Assembly: GCA_963082715.1 (NCBI GenBank)
Contig: OY720448.1
Coordinates: forward strand, 20,462,704-20,526,703
Direction of reading: 5' to 3'
Source of the DNA: Harpalus rubripes
Lineage: Eukaryota; Arthropoda; Insecta; Coleoptera; Carabidae
DNA length: 64,000 bases
Positions 35,650-48,900 of this stretch are shown piece by piece (positions within the stretch are counted from its first letter, which is position 1; each line of letters opens with the position of its first letter). The notes under the pieces were generated by a model. That model had not been told where the DNA came from. It saw only the letters and a list, made by a program, of their open reading frames with translations, and searched no databases. The translations under genes were made by a program, and so were the position numbers.

Positions 35650-36558
35650 ATGTGGTCACACTTCCCAGGCATTGCGTTAACCATTCTCCCCAACTTAGGG
35701 GGGCTGGCTGGTGGTTATTTTTCTAGAAAAAGTATACAAACATGGTATCAACAAATAAAGAAACCTAAATGGACACCGCCAAATTGGGTATATGCTCCAA
35801 TGTGGAAACTTTATATTCTGGAATTGGATATGCATCCTACTTGGTTTTTAGGGATGGTAATAATATAAACTAACTCTTTAAACTATATGCAAGGAGACTA
35901 TATGGCCGGTATTATTTACTCAAAATTTTAGTCACCGTAACTAACTAATTACCATGGTTACCATTTAAAAATACATTGGTGTGATTTGTGATTAAAAAAC
36001 AAATGAATTTATTATTTTAGTCATGGCTTGGCTTCTGTAATCACCCCTGTTTAGGAGTAAATACTACGGGTCTATCTGTTTTACGAATGTGATAGTAATT
36101 TTAACTATAAATAAGCAATGTGTGAGGGATTTGTTACTATTGTAGTGTAGTTAGCATACAATATTTCAATACATTCTTAGCTCTTACATATTTAATTTAA
36201 ATATTATTTCTATTTTATTTACACCTACAGGTACTTCACAATTACCTCTCGTACTGTATGGAACACAACTGGCATTAAATTGGGCATGGACTCCAATATT
36301 CTTCGTTTATCACAATATAAAATGGGTAATTTAAAGCTATATTTTATTGAACAAATTTGTTATTTTGTACTTTCACTGTAGGCATTTTATGAAATACTTG
36401 CCTTGGATGCAGCTGTTGTTGCTTGCGGTGTAATGTTCTATAAAGTAAACAAAACAGCAGGGTTATTGTTTATTCCGTACGGGTTGTGGTTATCACTCGC
36501 CACAGCTTTGACATTCAGTATCTACAGAGATAATTCTGATAACATTAAAGAAATATAA
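35650..36558 (+). CDS. Tspo: Translocator protein TSPO (peripheral benzodiazepine receptor), with a 2-base frameshift
   Basis: Outer mitochondrial membrane protein with five helices; binds porphyrins and cholesterol-like ligands. Exons: 35650-35856, 36231-36325, 36382-36558. Exon 1 gives the N-terminus with PKWTPPNWVYAPMW, exon 2 TQLALNWAWTPIFF (the family hallmark) and exon 3 the last helices ending IYRDN, a normal end for TSPO. Within exon 1, after PMWKL, the sequence TATATTCTGG carries two extra bases compared with the family (LYSGIGYASYLVF resumes in another frame). Without them, exon phases fit and the protein would be about 158 residues (family about 169). As written, the frame would leave the conserved sequence and run into a stop. 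This may be a sequencing error, a polymorphism or a real inactivation. About 640 bp upstream shows no other gene. Confidence 0.88.
35899..36085. repeat. Small MITE-like repeat in TSPO intron 1
   Basis: Imperfect inverted ends (GACTATATGGCCGGTATTAT and, reversed, AGATAGACCCGTAGTATT). The inner AACTAACTAATTACCAT block recurs near 30550. The element family is not identified. Confidence 0.45.
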
Positions 36559-36892
36559 ACTAATACATGTAAACAATCAACATACGAGTTTATTAATGTT
36601 GGGATAAGCATACAGGATATAACCTCAATATATTTTATAATTATTGATATTTGCACAAATAAAACATATACGTAGTAATAGAATATGATTGTATTTTCTA
36701 TCAAATATTCTATACAGCTGACTACATTTTCTTAACAAAAACTTTGGGTCGTACAATCTTTGTACATTTAAAAATTGAGAAAATATACATATCGAGAAAC
36801 TGGTGTTTTCAAATTAGTTGAAATGTATTTTGTCGAGACAAAAGATAAATTAGCATACATTGGACAAAACAAGTCTTATCAACTACCTATCT

Positions 36893-37387
36893 TCAGTTTT
36901 CTTTCGGTTTTTCTTCTTCAGTTTTCTTTGCCACTTCCTCTTTGGAAGCCTCATCAAAATTCTCAACAAGTTCGGGCACTTCATCGTCCTCGTCGGAGAC
37001 TAGTTTACCACCAACACCTGAATTTGCAACGCTGCTAGCCAGCCTTTTTAATTGATTTAATCCTTCTGGACCTAACTGGCTTAAAATTCCTGGTAACATT
37101 TCCGTGATTTGTTTATTTTCTCCATGCCCTGTGATAGCGAAAGTGTTTGCTGCCAAGGACGCTTGAGCTTTAGGATTGTTAAAGTGAATTACCGTGCCAT
37201 CATCTTTAATCATATTCACTTCCTCAATGCCAGGTATCGTGTTTACGGATAATTTCTTCAGTGATGACTGTAACTTCTTGTCATCAGTGGCCTGTGTAGA
37301 GTGTACAACCTTCTTTTTACGACGAGGAGTACCTTTTCCACCAATCCGAACTTGGGCTTGCATTTTCTTCAACTTCTCCGTATTCAT
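36893..37387 (-). CDS. bic: BTF3 / nascent polypeptide-associated complex beta subunit
   Basis: Beta subunit of NAC, which binds nascent chains at the ribosome exit and prevents mistargeting; known as bicaudal in Drosophila. It is a single coding exon of 164 residues, near the 162 of human BTF3b. The N-terminal ribosome-binding stretch VRIGGKGTPRRKKK is intact. The NAC domain spans about residues 33-100 (LQSSLKKL, IPGIEEVNMI, VIHFNNPKAQASLAANTF). The C-terminal tail is acidic (DEDDEVPELVENFDEA). The Met at 37387 was chosen over the upstream in-frame Met at 37438 because it starts the conserved MNTEKLKKMQ. The 3' end converges on TSPO, 334 bp between stops. Confidence 0.95.
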   Translation of the reverse strand: MNTEKLKKMQAQVRIGGKGTPRRKKKVVHSTQATDDKKLQSSLKKLSVNTIPGIEEVNMIKDDGTVIHFNNPKAQASLAANTFAITGHGENKQITEMLPGILSQLGPEGLNQLKRLASSVANSGVGGKLVSDEDDEVPELVENFDEASKEEVAKKTEEEKPKEN

Positions 37388-37882
37388 TTTGAGTGTTATT
37401 TTATGTTCAAAATAACTAGAATAAATCACTGGACTCAACGTATTTATATTAAATTCATGTACGATTCACTAAACCACATGTGCTCTCTAACCGGTCGCGA
37501 CAAAGAGAAGATGGTTGACTTCCTTTTGCACGCTCAAAATCATTGCGCATGTCACAACTGCAGTTTTATTCAAACTAACACAGAAAATAATTTGTCAAAA
37601 AAAATATTTATTCCTTCTAGTCCTCCCATTTAATTATGAAGAAATTTAAAAATTATTCAGAATGTTGAAATATTTCAATGTCATTAAATAATTCGTAATA
37701 TTCAGCTAACAATAAAATTTTCAATAAGATGCACCACACAAATTTATTTGATGTAATTTGGTCTTTCATGCTAACCTAAAGCCTTGCGAGTTGCTCATTG
37801 GATGAAATTTGAAATAAAGCGCTAATTGTCAAATTATTATACAAAGATAAAAACAAAAACTAAAAGACAATTTTTTTATTTA

Positions 37883-40800
37883 CTATAATTTTTCACATTT
37901 TTTTACAGCAGATTCTTGTAATTTTAATTTACTTTCAAGAATTTTCTTTTTCTGAGTTTTTCGTAATTCGGTCTGAAACTTATAAAATATATCTTTTATA
38001 AAATTTTCTTTCGTTTCATGAACATCCAATAATTCTTCAGACGGGCATATTTTATCTTCTATACACTGATAAAAAATATTTATAAATAATTTAATTCAAT
38101 AATAGTACAAAAACGTTTAATTTACCTGAATTATTTGTTCATTTGACGGTACTTTAATTTTATTATTAATAGTACAAAAATTCGTAAAATCTTTTTTAAT
38201 TAAATTTTTTATTCTGTGATATTCATTTATATTAATTCTCACTTCTGATTGCAATTCTAGTAGAGTCTCTTTTATTTGAATAGTATTATTTATTAATTCT
38301 ATGATGCACAAAGCTATGTGTTCTCGAACATCATCTAGGTTGGATAAATCCATTTTACTACATTCCATATTACTCTCTTTAAATATCTCAATCTAGAGAA
38401 ATAAAGAATCATAATTATTGTATAATATTTATTGAGAAAATCATTACCTTCAATAAATCACTTTTCTTCAAATCAATTGAATCACATATTTCTTGTAATA
38501 AATTAACTTTAGTATGAAGTTCTTGCACTAATCTTTTAATTTCGCCTTCCAACTGTGTTAACATTGTGTTTAATTTTTCATATTCATAATTTATATCATT
38601 TTTATAAGCGTTCCAAACTTCTTCAAAATCTTCTCCTAGTTCTGTTAGTAGATTTAAGTCACTTGAAGTAGATCCAATTTTTGAACTTGTTTTTGTTTTT
38701 ATACTAATTTCCTCACTTATACGGTCTACTGATGTTTTTAGTAACGTTTTTGAATTTAATTTTAATGTTTTTGATGCATCTCCTTCAAAATCATGAGCTA
38801 ATATTTGTCCAATAGTGATACCTGTAAAAACATTTGTTATAACATTTTAAATGTATTCTAAAAAGAACTTTATTCTTTAATACTTTGTTTTCACCACTAT
38901 TTAAGGGATTTCTCACGTACGTACGTTATGCCATTTTGTTACTTAAGATCTGTTCGTTTCGCTATTTTGCGGCAACAGTTTACTGCCTTCTCCATACACT
39001 TTGAATGGACACGGCAGAAAATCGTAGAAGCAAAGTAATAAAACAAACAGATCTATTATTTGCAAATTTCGCATTTTATTCAACTCTTGACGTGTTACAA
39101 TTTTTGTCAAATTGATTATACATATTTTTCGAAAACTAACTGCAGTTTAAAACACTTTTTTGTAAGAAATGCGAGGTTGTACTTAGTGACAGTTACAGGA
39201 ACATGCGTACGTGTGCTTCCTCCAACATAAATATAATGAATTGTTTTATATTAGTGGAAAATTGCAAAATATATGCTTGTATTTCATTCGTTAAGAAATG
39301 GGGTCTTATGGCTGGCTGTGTGGGTTAAGTTACAGATGGTTGTGGTTTGGACGACCTAAGTTCAAATCCGACCATTATCAAACTTGAAAAATATTTCCAG
39401 TTTTAAATAAAATAAAAGTGATCACTGTACTGTACTCTCTATAGAATAACTTGGACAGCCTTTGAAGTAAGCCCTCAACAGTAGGTACATATACATACAA
39501 GGCCTGTCTAAAAAGAATCCGACCATCGGCTGGGGAAAAAATATTACGACCTGACGGGGTTAGGACCCTAATACCCTTCAAAGTGCCCCCCTTGCGCCTC
39601 CACAAATTTAGCCAACCTATCTGTTGGAACCACCTTTGGAAGCCTTCTTTTGGAATGCTCTGAACCTCCGCCGTCGCGTTCCGCATCTTCTCTTAAAACG
39701 AGATATTTTCAGTGGCCTCTTTAATTTCGGAAACAACCAGAAGTAGCAAGCAGCCGTATCTGGAGAGTAGGGAGCTTGGCGAACGACTGAAATTCCATTT
39801 TCCGCCAAGAAAGACTGAATCGTGTTAAGAAATTCATGATCAGCGTTGGCAGTTTGCTCAACACGTTCAGTCATTTGTAGCGAATCGAAATCCGATGAAT
39901 ATTTAGAACACCTCCTTCGCACAGCAAGTAATGCCAAACAGCAACTCAGCAACAGCGAATAGCGCCAGCGCCAGCGCCCCGCCCCCGATGGTGAAGCGAA
40001 AATTCAGGCATGCGCATGAAGGTGTTCCCTCCTTCCTCCTTCCATCCACCGTGGAAAGTGGTGCCGCTCTACCGTCATTATTTTGCGCGGGAAAATTGAA
40101 GGTCTAATTCTTTTTAGACAAGCCTCGTATATCGTCACACAAAATTTGCAAATTAAAAACAATAAAAGCAGATTGACACACTCAGAAATGGCTAATAAGC
40201 TGTGATGATGATACATTTATTTATTTTATTCACTTACGTTGAGTGTTGTGTTTAACACACTGCTTTAAAAGAAAATGATTAATTTATTTTCTTATCAATG
40301 TGTGTAGTAAAAGTAACATTTACCTGACTTGGAAATACTGCCTGATGCAATAGCTTTATTTTTACTTTGCGCACTTATTCTGCTATATCTAGAAGATTTG
40401 TCGCTAGACTTTCGTTTTCTAGCTGATATTTGCGATTCACGACTACGAAAAGATTTACTTGTTTTTGAAACCTACAATCAATAAATTTTATATTGTATAA
40501 TAATAAATATTATAAGCACATTTCTTTCTTAACACAACGTTACAACTTGAACAACATATAAATGAATATAAAGAAATATAAGAATTATTTTTAGTACTTT
40601 TTCTTCTATAGGTTTAGATGAAATCACGCTGCCTTTACTTCCCGTCTGTATTGTTTTCATTTCCACTGTAGCAATTTGTTTTTTAATTTCAATTATTTCT
40701 TCTGCTAGTCTGATACAAGTTTCTTTAAAAATATTCAAAGCAAATTTGGCGTCTGTTACGTTCAAAAGAATTAATTCGGTAGATTTATTTTGAATATAGT

Positions 40801-42756
40801 CTTCAACAGCTTTCTCCATTTGTTCCATACGAGTTTGAGAGATATTGTAAGATAAATCATCGTTAAGTAACATTGAATTTAAATAAATCTGTTTATGTAG
40901 AGTATCCACTTCTTCTTGCAATTTCTTTTCAACTAATTCTATAGATTCTTCTACAAAAGGCTGCATCTTAGCAGTCTTTACACTACGTGCAATATTAGCA
41001 AAACGAAGAGCAGATAATGTAATGCATATATCTTCTTTCGATGTACGAATGTGACCAATGAATCTATGAAATTTTAAATTAATTACATAATTTATGATGG
41101 TAAGCGCAAATGTCTACTTAATAGCGTATTTGGCAAATTTTGGGAAAGTGTTTTAAATTATACATATACACTTAATTAAATATGAAATAATTATATGTTT
41201 TTAATCGTTCATACCTTTAAAGTTGGGTTTTTTAAATTTGGTTCCAAATTTCCCGCTATATAGCTCATGTCGCTCATGACGTCACGGTCTGTAATAAATT
41301 CTTTTAATCATAAGGAAGTCCTCTAGTGTTTGTCAGTATTTTCTTTTCTCTACACACCACTTATAAGTTTTAGAATTCATTTTTTGAAGGAAAATGCAGA
41401 TAAACATTAAAGAACTTCTTATTACAAAAATATTTACTTTACTACATCGTGACGTCATGAGCGTTTTAACGGGAAATTTGAAACAAAAATTGAAAAACCC
41501 TATTTTAAATTGTATTAACGATTAAAAAAAATATATAATAATAATTTTGCTTATATAATTAGGCATATATATATGGATATACCCTATTCATAATAATTAT
41601 ATTTTAACTCACAATTAACTTATGAAATTAAAATATACCTAACTATATTACTTGCTTTTAGGCTTGAACCTAAATAATCCACCAACATTCCAGCGTCTTT
41701 GATGCTTGTTTTACCCGTTTCCAAATCACCATTGATAGCTGAGAGGCACAATTCTAACTGAGATTTATTTAAATTTCCAATTCCTACTTCCAAAGAAGTT
41801 TTCCAGTGGCAACTACTATTTCCATCTGTATCTATACCAGCCATATCTATTATATGTATCTGTAATATACATACATATATTTTCTTTAAAATTTATAAGT
41901 GTAAAATTTAAATTCAACCTTAGATATTTTTTCTGTTGGATCTGATATTATACGGGATGTATTTCGAATATGTATAGTAAATACAGAAGTAAATAAATGA
42001 GAAATATAGGAATCGTAGAGTATTTTTCTTTGACTTTCACCTATAAATTTTATATAGTTAACGTTTTTTGCATATTTTATTATTACCTTTAAATAAATAT
42101 TTTAGAGCCTCTCTTTCCGACTTTATTTTAACAATGTCTAAATGTTTATACGGGTGATATACTGCCTTGTTATGAAGAATATCTTTGACTTTAGTTTTAT
42201 ATATTTCAACAAACGTTATCCCAAATCTTAATTTCATTTCTCGTTTATACATTTCTTTTAAAACAAATATTTCCTCTATTATTCTTGGTATCAGTCCTCG
42301 ACTCTGTATAAACATATGTATGTAAATAATATTGTATGTATTATATTCGCGTAACATGGATATATACTTCAAAATTATCTAATAATCCGCTTATAGTGGA
42401 AGATTTCCCAGTTCCAGTTTGACCATAAGCAAAAATGAGTGCATCAATTCCCATAATTGTTCTGAAAGGAAAAAATAAAAATAAAAGATTTATAATTTCA
42501 GTATTTTATACTTTTTTAATGCTTCTTTAATTATTAAATCAAATATTTCATTTTTATTAAAATTATATAAAACTCCATCGGTACAATATGTCCAATAATT
42601 CGGCAACACAATCGTTTTCCCTTTTCCAAAATCCTGTAACGACCGAACATAAATGGTTTTTTGATCATCCAATATTTTAACATATTCCCATTCTTCATTT
42701 ATATTAGGTAATATTTGCACATAGGCTTTTATATTTTTAGTGAATTTTTTATTCAT
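37883..42756 (-). CDS. Kif9: Kinesin-9 family motor protein (KIF9-like), with degenerate switch motifs
   Basis: Microtubule motor of the KIF9/KIF6 class, known from cilia and sperm flagella. Ten exons (minus): 42756-42512, 42461-42368, 42303-42087, 42040-41919, 41859-41639, 41063-40598, 40471-40324, 38821-38448, 38392-38126, 38065-37883. All phases agree, giving about 778 residues (human KIF9 about 790). The P-loop GQTGTGKS is at residues 95-102. The neck carries the class signature FVEESIELVEKKLQEEVDTL; then come a Ser/Lys-rich linker and coiled coils that match the C-terminal part of KIF9. The switch I motif NxxSSRSH is replaced by a run around SYISHLFTS (residues 196-204) and switch II DLAGSE by DMAGID (231-236). 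The 1.5-kb intron 7 holds a mariner remnant. Divergent from NOP14 with 239 bp between starts. Confidence 0.85.
39310..39380 (+). repeat. tRNA-like sequence in KIF9 intron
   Basis: The plus strand reads GTGTGGGTTAAGTTAC (weak A box) and, 30 bases on, AAGTTCAAATCCGACCA (B-box-like). No matching acceptor stem is visible, so a SINE head or decayed tRNA copy is more likely than a gene. Confidence 0.3.
39498..40127 (-). mobile_element. Mariner element remnant in KIF9 intron 7
   Basis: A 630-bp element with inverted ends GCCTGTCTAAAAAGAAT and, reversed, GCTTGTCTAAAAAGAAT, flanked by TA on both sides. Broken minus frames give the transposase end: VVRQAPYSPDTAACYFWLFP (the third catalytic Asp replaced by Tyr), LKRPLK, then, one frame over, RNATAEVQSIPKEGFQRWFQ. 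The N-terminal two thirds of the transposase are deleted. Confidence 0.85.
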
Positions 42757-42995
42757 CTTGTGTGATATTTAAAATAAATCATTATTTTGTCACGTCAAAA
42801 TCGTGGTAAAAGAGAAATAAATTCAAATTTTTCCCGCTATGACAACTACCTAATTTCAAACGTAACTTGACATTTACGAAATAACGTGAAAATAGATACA
42901 AGTTTAATGCCAATGCACACGTGCTGTATAACCTAAACATTAATTTTGGTATGAAGTGAATCGTCTTTAATATTTTTATGAGGACATAGTTTAAA
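42757..42995. promoter_or_regulatory. Bidirectional promoter interval, KIF9-like / NOP14
   Basis: Only 239 bp separate the two divergent start codons, so both core promoters and both 5' leaders must fit here. GTCACGTCA at about 42789-42797 resembles a CRE-type element and AATAACGTGAA lies at about 42880; no TATA box is obvious. Element assignments are by eye only. Confidence 0.5.
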
Positions 42996-45900
42996 ATGAC
43001 TAAAATTAAAAAGAAAATAGCTGAAAAAGTATTTCAAAAGAAGTCTGTTAATACAAAAAAGTCCGTAAACCCTTTTGAAGTCCATATTAATAAACAAAAA
43101 TACGAAGTTATTGGTCAAAAATTAAAAAATGATCGTGGATTACCCGGCGTATCCAGAGCTAAAGCTATTAGAAAGGTTTGTGCCTACATCAGATAACATT
43201 AAATATTACTAATTAATATATTTTATAGCGAAAACATACTCTTTTACCAGAGTACAGTGTTAAACATAAATCTAATAAATTTATCGACAAACGTATTGGA
43301 GAAAAAAATTACTTCATGAGTGAGGAAGATCGTACAATGGCACGATTTACTGCTGAAAGAATGAAACACCATAACAGAAAATCTATGTATAATTTAGCAG
43401 ATGACGAAATTTTAACACATCGTGGGCAAACTTTAAATGAAATAGAAAAATTTGATGATCCTCGTTCTGATGATGACGATGATATTGATGATGAAGGCAG
43501 AAAACCTTCCGGGAAACTTGATGGTAATATAGTACTTCTTTTTATATAAATGTTTTCGAGGATGAATTGTTTCTGTAAAGATTTTTTAATATCTATGTAC
43601 TGTATACAGGTGTCCTTTTTTCGAGGCTTGGTATCTTGGAATGGAAACTGTAAGAGATACGAAGTCGGTTAAATTAGGGCAAAGTTGTCGCATTAGTAGA
43701 CCGAGTAGACCATTTTAAAGATGTATTTTTTGTTTTCCAGAAAAAATCATGTCATTAGATAAATGCAAAAATTCAAATTTTGCTGATTTGTATTTTTACC
43801 AATAACTTAGAAATATGAAATAATATGGAATTCTGGTTTACACTTCTTTAGGACACTTTTTTTCTTTCGAACGACGATGCTAAAAAAGTTTATCACTAAT
43901 AGTTTTTAAGTTATGATTTTCATATGGCCTCCATATTGGAAAGCTACTTATTGATGTTCATTTGTTTAATTTTATAGGATAAAAACAGTGATTGTGGCAT
44001 TGATATAAATGAAAACATAATTATAGTTTACAATTTGTTTATTTTCATTGTTAAATCCTATTTTAGTTCTCAGAAGTTTTATTAATTTTAATATTTTTAT
44101 ATGGACGTCATAGTAGGTGATAACCACATGCAAAACGAAATTTGAAGTGTGAGCATCGTCGTTATTTGTGATAATAAAAATTAGCAAATTTTAAAATTTT
44201 GCATTTATTTAGTGATCTATGCATTTTTCGGGGAAAAAAATACATCTTTTAAATGTTCTACTAATGCAGTAACTTTGCCCTAATTTAACTGACTTCGTAT
44301 CTTTTATACTTTTCGAGATCCCAATGGTGAACCTCGAAAAACGGACCTGAATATTACAAATCTTAAACTGTAATCAAAAATAGTCTTAATTTCATTTTAT
44401 TTTAAGACAATTTTGTGGGTGATGCTCATTTTGGTGGAGGCGTCTTAACTAAAACTGGTAAGGAAGGTGCTAAGTCACATAAAGATCTAATTGATCAATT
44501 AATCGCGGAATCAAAGAAAAGAAAAGCTGAAAAACAGAAAACGAAAGAAGAAACTTTAGAACTCACGGAAAAATTAGATAGCGAGTGGAAGGACTTACTA
44601 CCTCTTGTAAGCAAAAGTAAAAATTCAGAGAATGAACAACCTGAATTACGTCAAAAGCCTGATGACTATGATAAAGTAATGAGAGAACTCAAATTTGAAG
44701 CAAGGGGTAATCCTACAGACAGATTAAAAAGTGAAGATGAAATAGCTAAAGAAGAAAAAGATCGTCTAGAAAAATTAGAGCAAGACAGGATAAATAGAAT
44801 GATGGGCAATATCGCAAAACCCACTATCCAACATCGTAGCGCAGATGATTTAGACGACAATTTCAATTACGATTCAGATCCTGAAGAAACACTCGCTTAT
44901 GATGAAGAAGGAAAAGTGAAAAATGCGATTCATTTTGAAACGTCTGAAACGAATGCAAATAACGAAGAATCAGACAAAGAACAATCTGAAAATGAAGTTA
45001 GTGAAGATGAAGTAAGTTCTGAAGCAGAAACAGATGACGACTTGTCTGATTTAAAAGAAAGCGAATCTGAATCAGATGAAGAAGTTGAAGAACCAAAAAC
45101 TGTAAAAGAAAACAAAATTAAAAAAACAGGAAATAAGAATGTAAAGAAAGAAATTGAAAGAGTCAGTGAAGAACAAGGGGAAACCGAGAAAAAAATAAGT
45201 ATACAAAACAAAAATATGGAAAAAGGTACTGATTTAAAATCTGAAATTACTATTAAAGAAGAAGAATCAGACACCGAAAATGAAACTCGAAAAGAAATAA
45301 TTGAAAAGGCTAAAAAAGAATTGCCATACACTTATTCTCTTCCTGAATCTTACGAGTCCTTACAAACTCTTCTTAGTGACAAATCTCCTGAATATCAAAA
45401 TATAATTATTGAACGAATGATAAAATGCAATCACCCAAGCTTAGCTGAAGAAAACAAAGATAATTTATCACGACTCTTTGTGTATATACTCCAACATTTA
45501 AATGACGTCGCTCCAGAAAAAGCCGACAACATTGAGAATATAAAACATTGCTTTGTGGTTTTAAATAATCTCACGCCACATTTATATACTCTTGCTCAAT
45601 ATAATCCACAAAATGCACGAGATTCACTCATAGAAGTGATAAAAGAAAAGCAAAGTGATTACAAAAAACATGACAAACAATTTCCAGGTTTAGATGTTCT
45701 TGTTTTTTTAAAATTAATAAGTTGTTTGTTCTCTACATCAGATTTTCGACATCAAGTTGTTACACCATCTTTCATATTTATCAGCCAAATGTTAACAAAT
45801 TGTAAAGTTAAAACAAGATATGATATGGTGTATGGTTTGTTTTTAGTGACTTTGTTTATTGAGGTAAGAATATTTTAAAAATATGCATAAGAGGATTGTT

Positions 45901-48900
45901 ATACTACCGTTTTGAAAAGTCCTTCATTTCAATATTGATATGAGTTAAGAAATATATTTTTTTCCGGACTCATTATGGAAATGTAGTCTATCATGGACAC
46001 TTACCTTTAATTTATTGTATATATTAACTAACATTTTTACACTTATTTTAAACGGTAGTAAATAAAATCTTGTGTGCAACACGTAGGAAAAGTATATTTT
46101 TCCGTATAAGATGTGCTTTTAATTTGCGCCTCGATAAAAATGTCATGCCTAGTAATCAAAAATAACACTTTTCCTTCTTTGTTTCACAAAAAACTACTCA
46201 TGTCTCCTTTATAAACTTTCTAAGTCTTGAGAATGGAAGCTTATTGCAACAGATCTCAGTTGTATAAAAGATGGAAGTATATTTTCATGGCATTCTATTT
46301 CTACGTAAAATTGTTATATGTATTGTTTTTTCCATTCGTGGCTCTTTCATTATTGGGACCCGCAGAATCCGTTGGCGGCGCTGTAAGCGCACCTGTCATG
46401 GCGGCCAGTAAGACATATCAGATTTGTGTATATTTTGAATGGACGCTTTCTGATCCATACTATTGATAAATGTTCAAATCAACACAATTTTTAAGTTTGT
46501 TCTGTCGAATCATTTATCAAGAAACAGATGAAGGGCAACAATTCGTAAATCCGAATTTAATTACAACTTGTTGATGTTTTCTATTTAATAAAATACAAGG
46601 AATTATCTTTAAGTTTTATTTTCGTTTCAATGACTGACACATTTCATAAAAACGTCTTAATAATCAATCTTTTTCTGTTTCCATAGTAACAACACATACC
46701 TCCCGTTTTCTTAATTTTTGAGCTAGAAAAAAATTTGAATCATACATTACAAAAATATTGAATTTTCAGAGGATTTATGACCTCGACGACCGCATGTGAA
46801 ACAATTTCCGTGGCGTCCACTATTATTCATTCTATATCTTTGAGCAAAATTTGCTTCATTTTCATATCTATTTGGCTTTCGTACGACCTCGTCCTCATAC
46901 TCTAAGGCGGATCTCATATTACTCATCTTTAATTTGTCTAAGCCATACATACTTCGTGTGACTTTCTGGTACTTTGGTACTAGCCCACGAATCACATATT
47001 TAACAAGTTTTGTTTCACTTACTTCTAAACCAAGAATTCTTGCTTCTTCGCCAATTTTATCTGCTCTAGATAAATAATCTCTCCAGTGTTCTCTTGGATT
47101 CATGCTCATGGTTGCTAATTTTCTTTCCATATCTATTTTCTTATCTTCATTTTCTACTTTATACTTCTTTTTTAATCTTCCCATACTTCCTTTGCAATGA
47201 TCAAAGTGGCACAAGCTGCTACTTCGTCATCCTCCATTGCGCACATCATGATGGCCTTTGTTTCCGCGTCAGCCTTTATCCATGCTTTGTAGTTAATTAT
47301 TGCTTGCTTTGTTGCGTCTTTTCCTGGTGGATGTTGCGGTTGCTCATCTATGTGGATTCATTACCACTGGCTTCTATAACTTGCTGAATTCTATTTGACC
47401 AACTTAAATAATTATTTTTATTCAATCTTGTTACATTAAATTTCGCATTCGATGCCATTTCTTTTTATGAAGATCCTCCTTTTGTGAGATATTACTCGTT
47501 AGGCTTAAATTTCCAGGTATTAATCAACCTTATGAAATCAGCACCTATATTTTCGTTTTTCTTCTTAAAACAATACTTTCGGAATATTTTTGCTTCAATT
47601 GTTGGCTATTTTAAGGCCCATAACCATTGTTGATGTTTTGTTGGCGTAATTTGACTTATGGGAATTCTGACTTGGAACTGCAATCTAGAGGAACAAATAT
47701 TAGTCAAATCAATGAATCTACAAATTTTATGTATCAATACTGTCAATAGTTGTATTAAAACTACATACCTGCAAAATTTTATTTTAATTTCTTTTTGTGA
47801 AATGCAAAGAAAATGCATTTTATTTATCAGATTAAAGTTTTGCGATATATTTAAATTTCTCTTTTTGATACGTTCAGTCGATCAACTTTATCTTCTTTGC
47901 CAAAAATTATGGAATGTCTTGAATGGACCTTTCCAATTTAAAGAGATAGAAGATATGCGCAACGGGGATCTGCGCATAGTAAGAACAACTGAGATCTATG
48001 ACGTTTGATTCTAAAACATTTAGACGTAAAATGTGAGAATATCTCGGATCTTTAAAAAATCTTATCGAAATAAGTTACAAAAGCTTTTATTGGAGGTAAA
48101 ATGTCTAACGATGCAATTTTTCACTGAGAATACAGGTATTTTAATGACTGCAATATTTTTGACGTTTCGTTTGACAGCCCAACTAGCAGTTGTTCGCGCC
48201 ATTTTCTTACTATTACTTACTCGTACAGTTTAACACAGCCCTTTTTTGGTGTATATTCATTTTCTTTAATTTTTAACACATTTTCAAATAAAATTATAAA
48301 ATCTAAGCGTGAGAACATCTTTATATGTTAAACGAAACAATTATTTTTGACGTTTACATAATTTGACTTGTCCTACTGGCCGCCATTAATTTAGTTCCCT
48401 AAAATTCCGCTGATGTCGCATGCTATTCTGCGAGTTCCAATAGGGCGCGAGCAGACACGTGACTCGAGGGACTTTGGCGTGCTTAGAATCAGCTGATTTG
48501 TGTGCGCATGTCATTTTGACAAGAACAATGTCATGTTGACAAGACCAATGTTTTGACTTATTTTTATTTTTAACTGCTAAAAAGTTATTATTTTTAATTA
48601 CATGTGTTTTACTGCCTAAAAATTGTAAAATATGAACATTTTAGCAATTCAAAATCTAAATAAGTCAAAACATTGGTCTTGTGAAATTGACAATGTTCTT
48701 GTCAAAATGACATGCGCACACAAATCAGCTGATCCCAAGCAAGTCAAGGTTCCTCGAGTCACGTGTCTGCTCGCGTCCTATAGCCGTATTTAAATAGTGT
48801 ATTCCGAAATTGAACCAAGCTAACCGCGGTTACTTTTTCAGTAACCGGTTGTGTTTTCGGAACATGGTTACTGAAAACTGGTAACTTCTCTGTAACCGCG

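Noticed and set aside
37388..37438. Upstream Met that would add 17 residues to BTF3
   Set aside because: Conservation starts at MNTEKLKKMQ; the extra residues are probably 5' UTR.
44930..45331. 133-codon minus frame rich in Ser and Phe
   Set aside because: Antisense of the acidic region of NOP14 exon 3.
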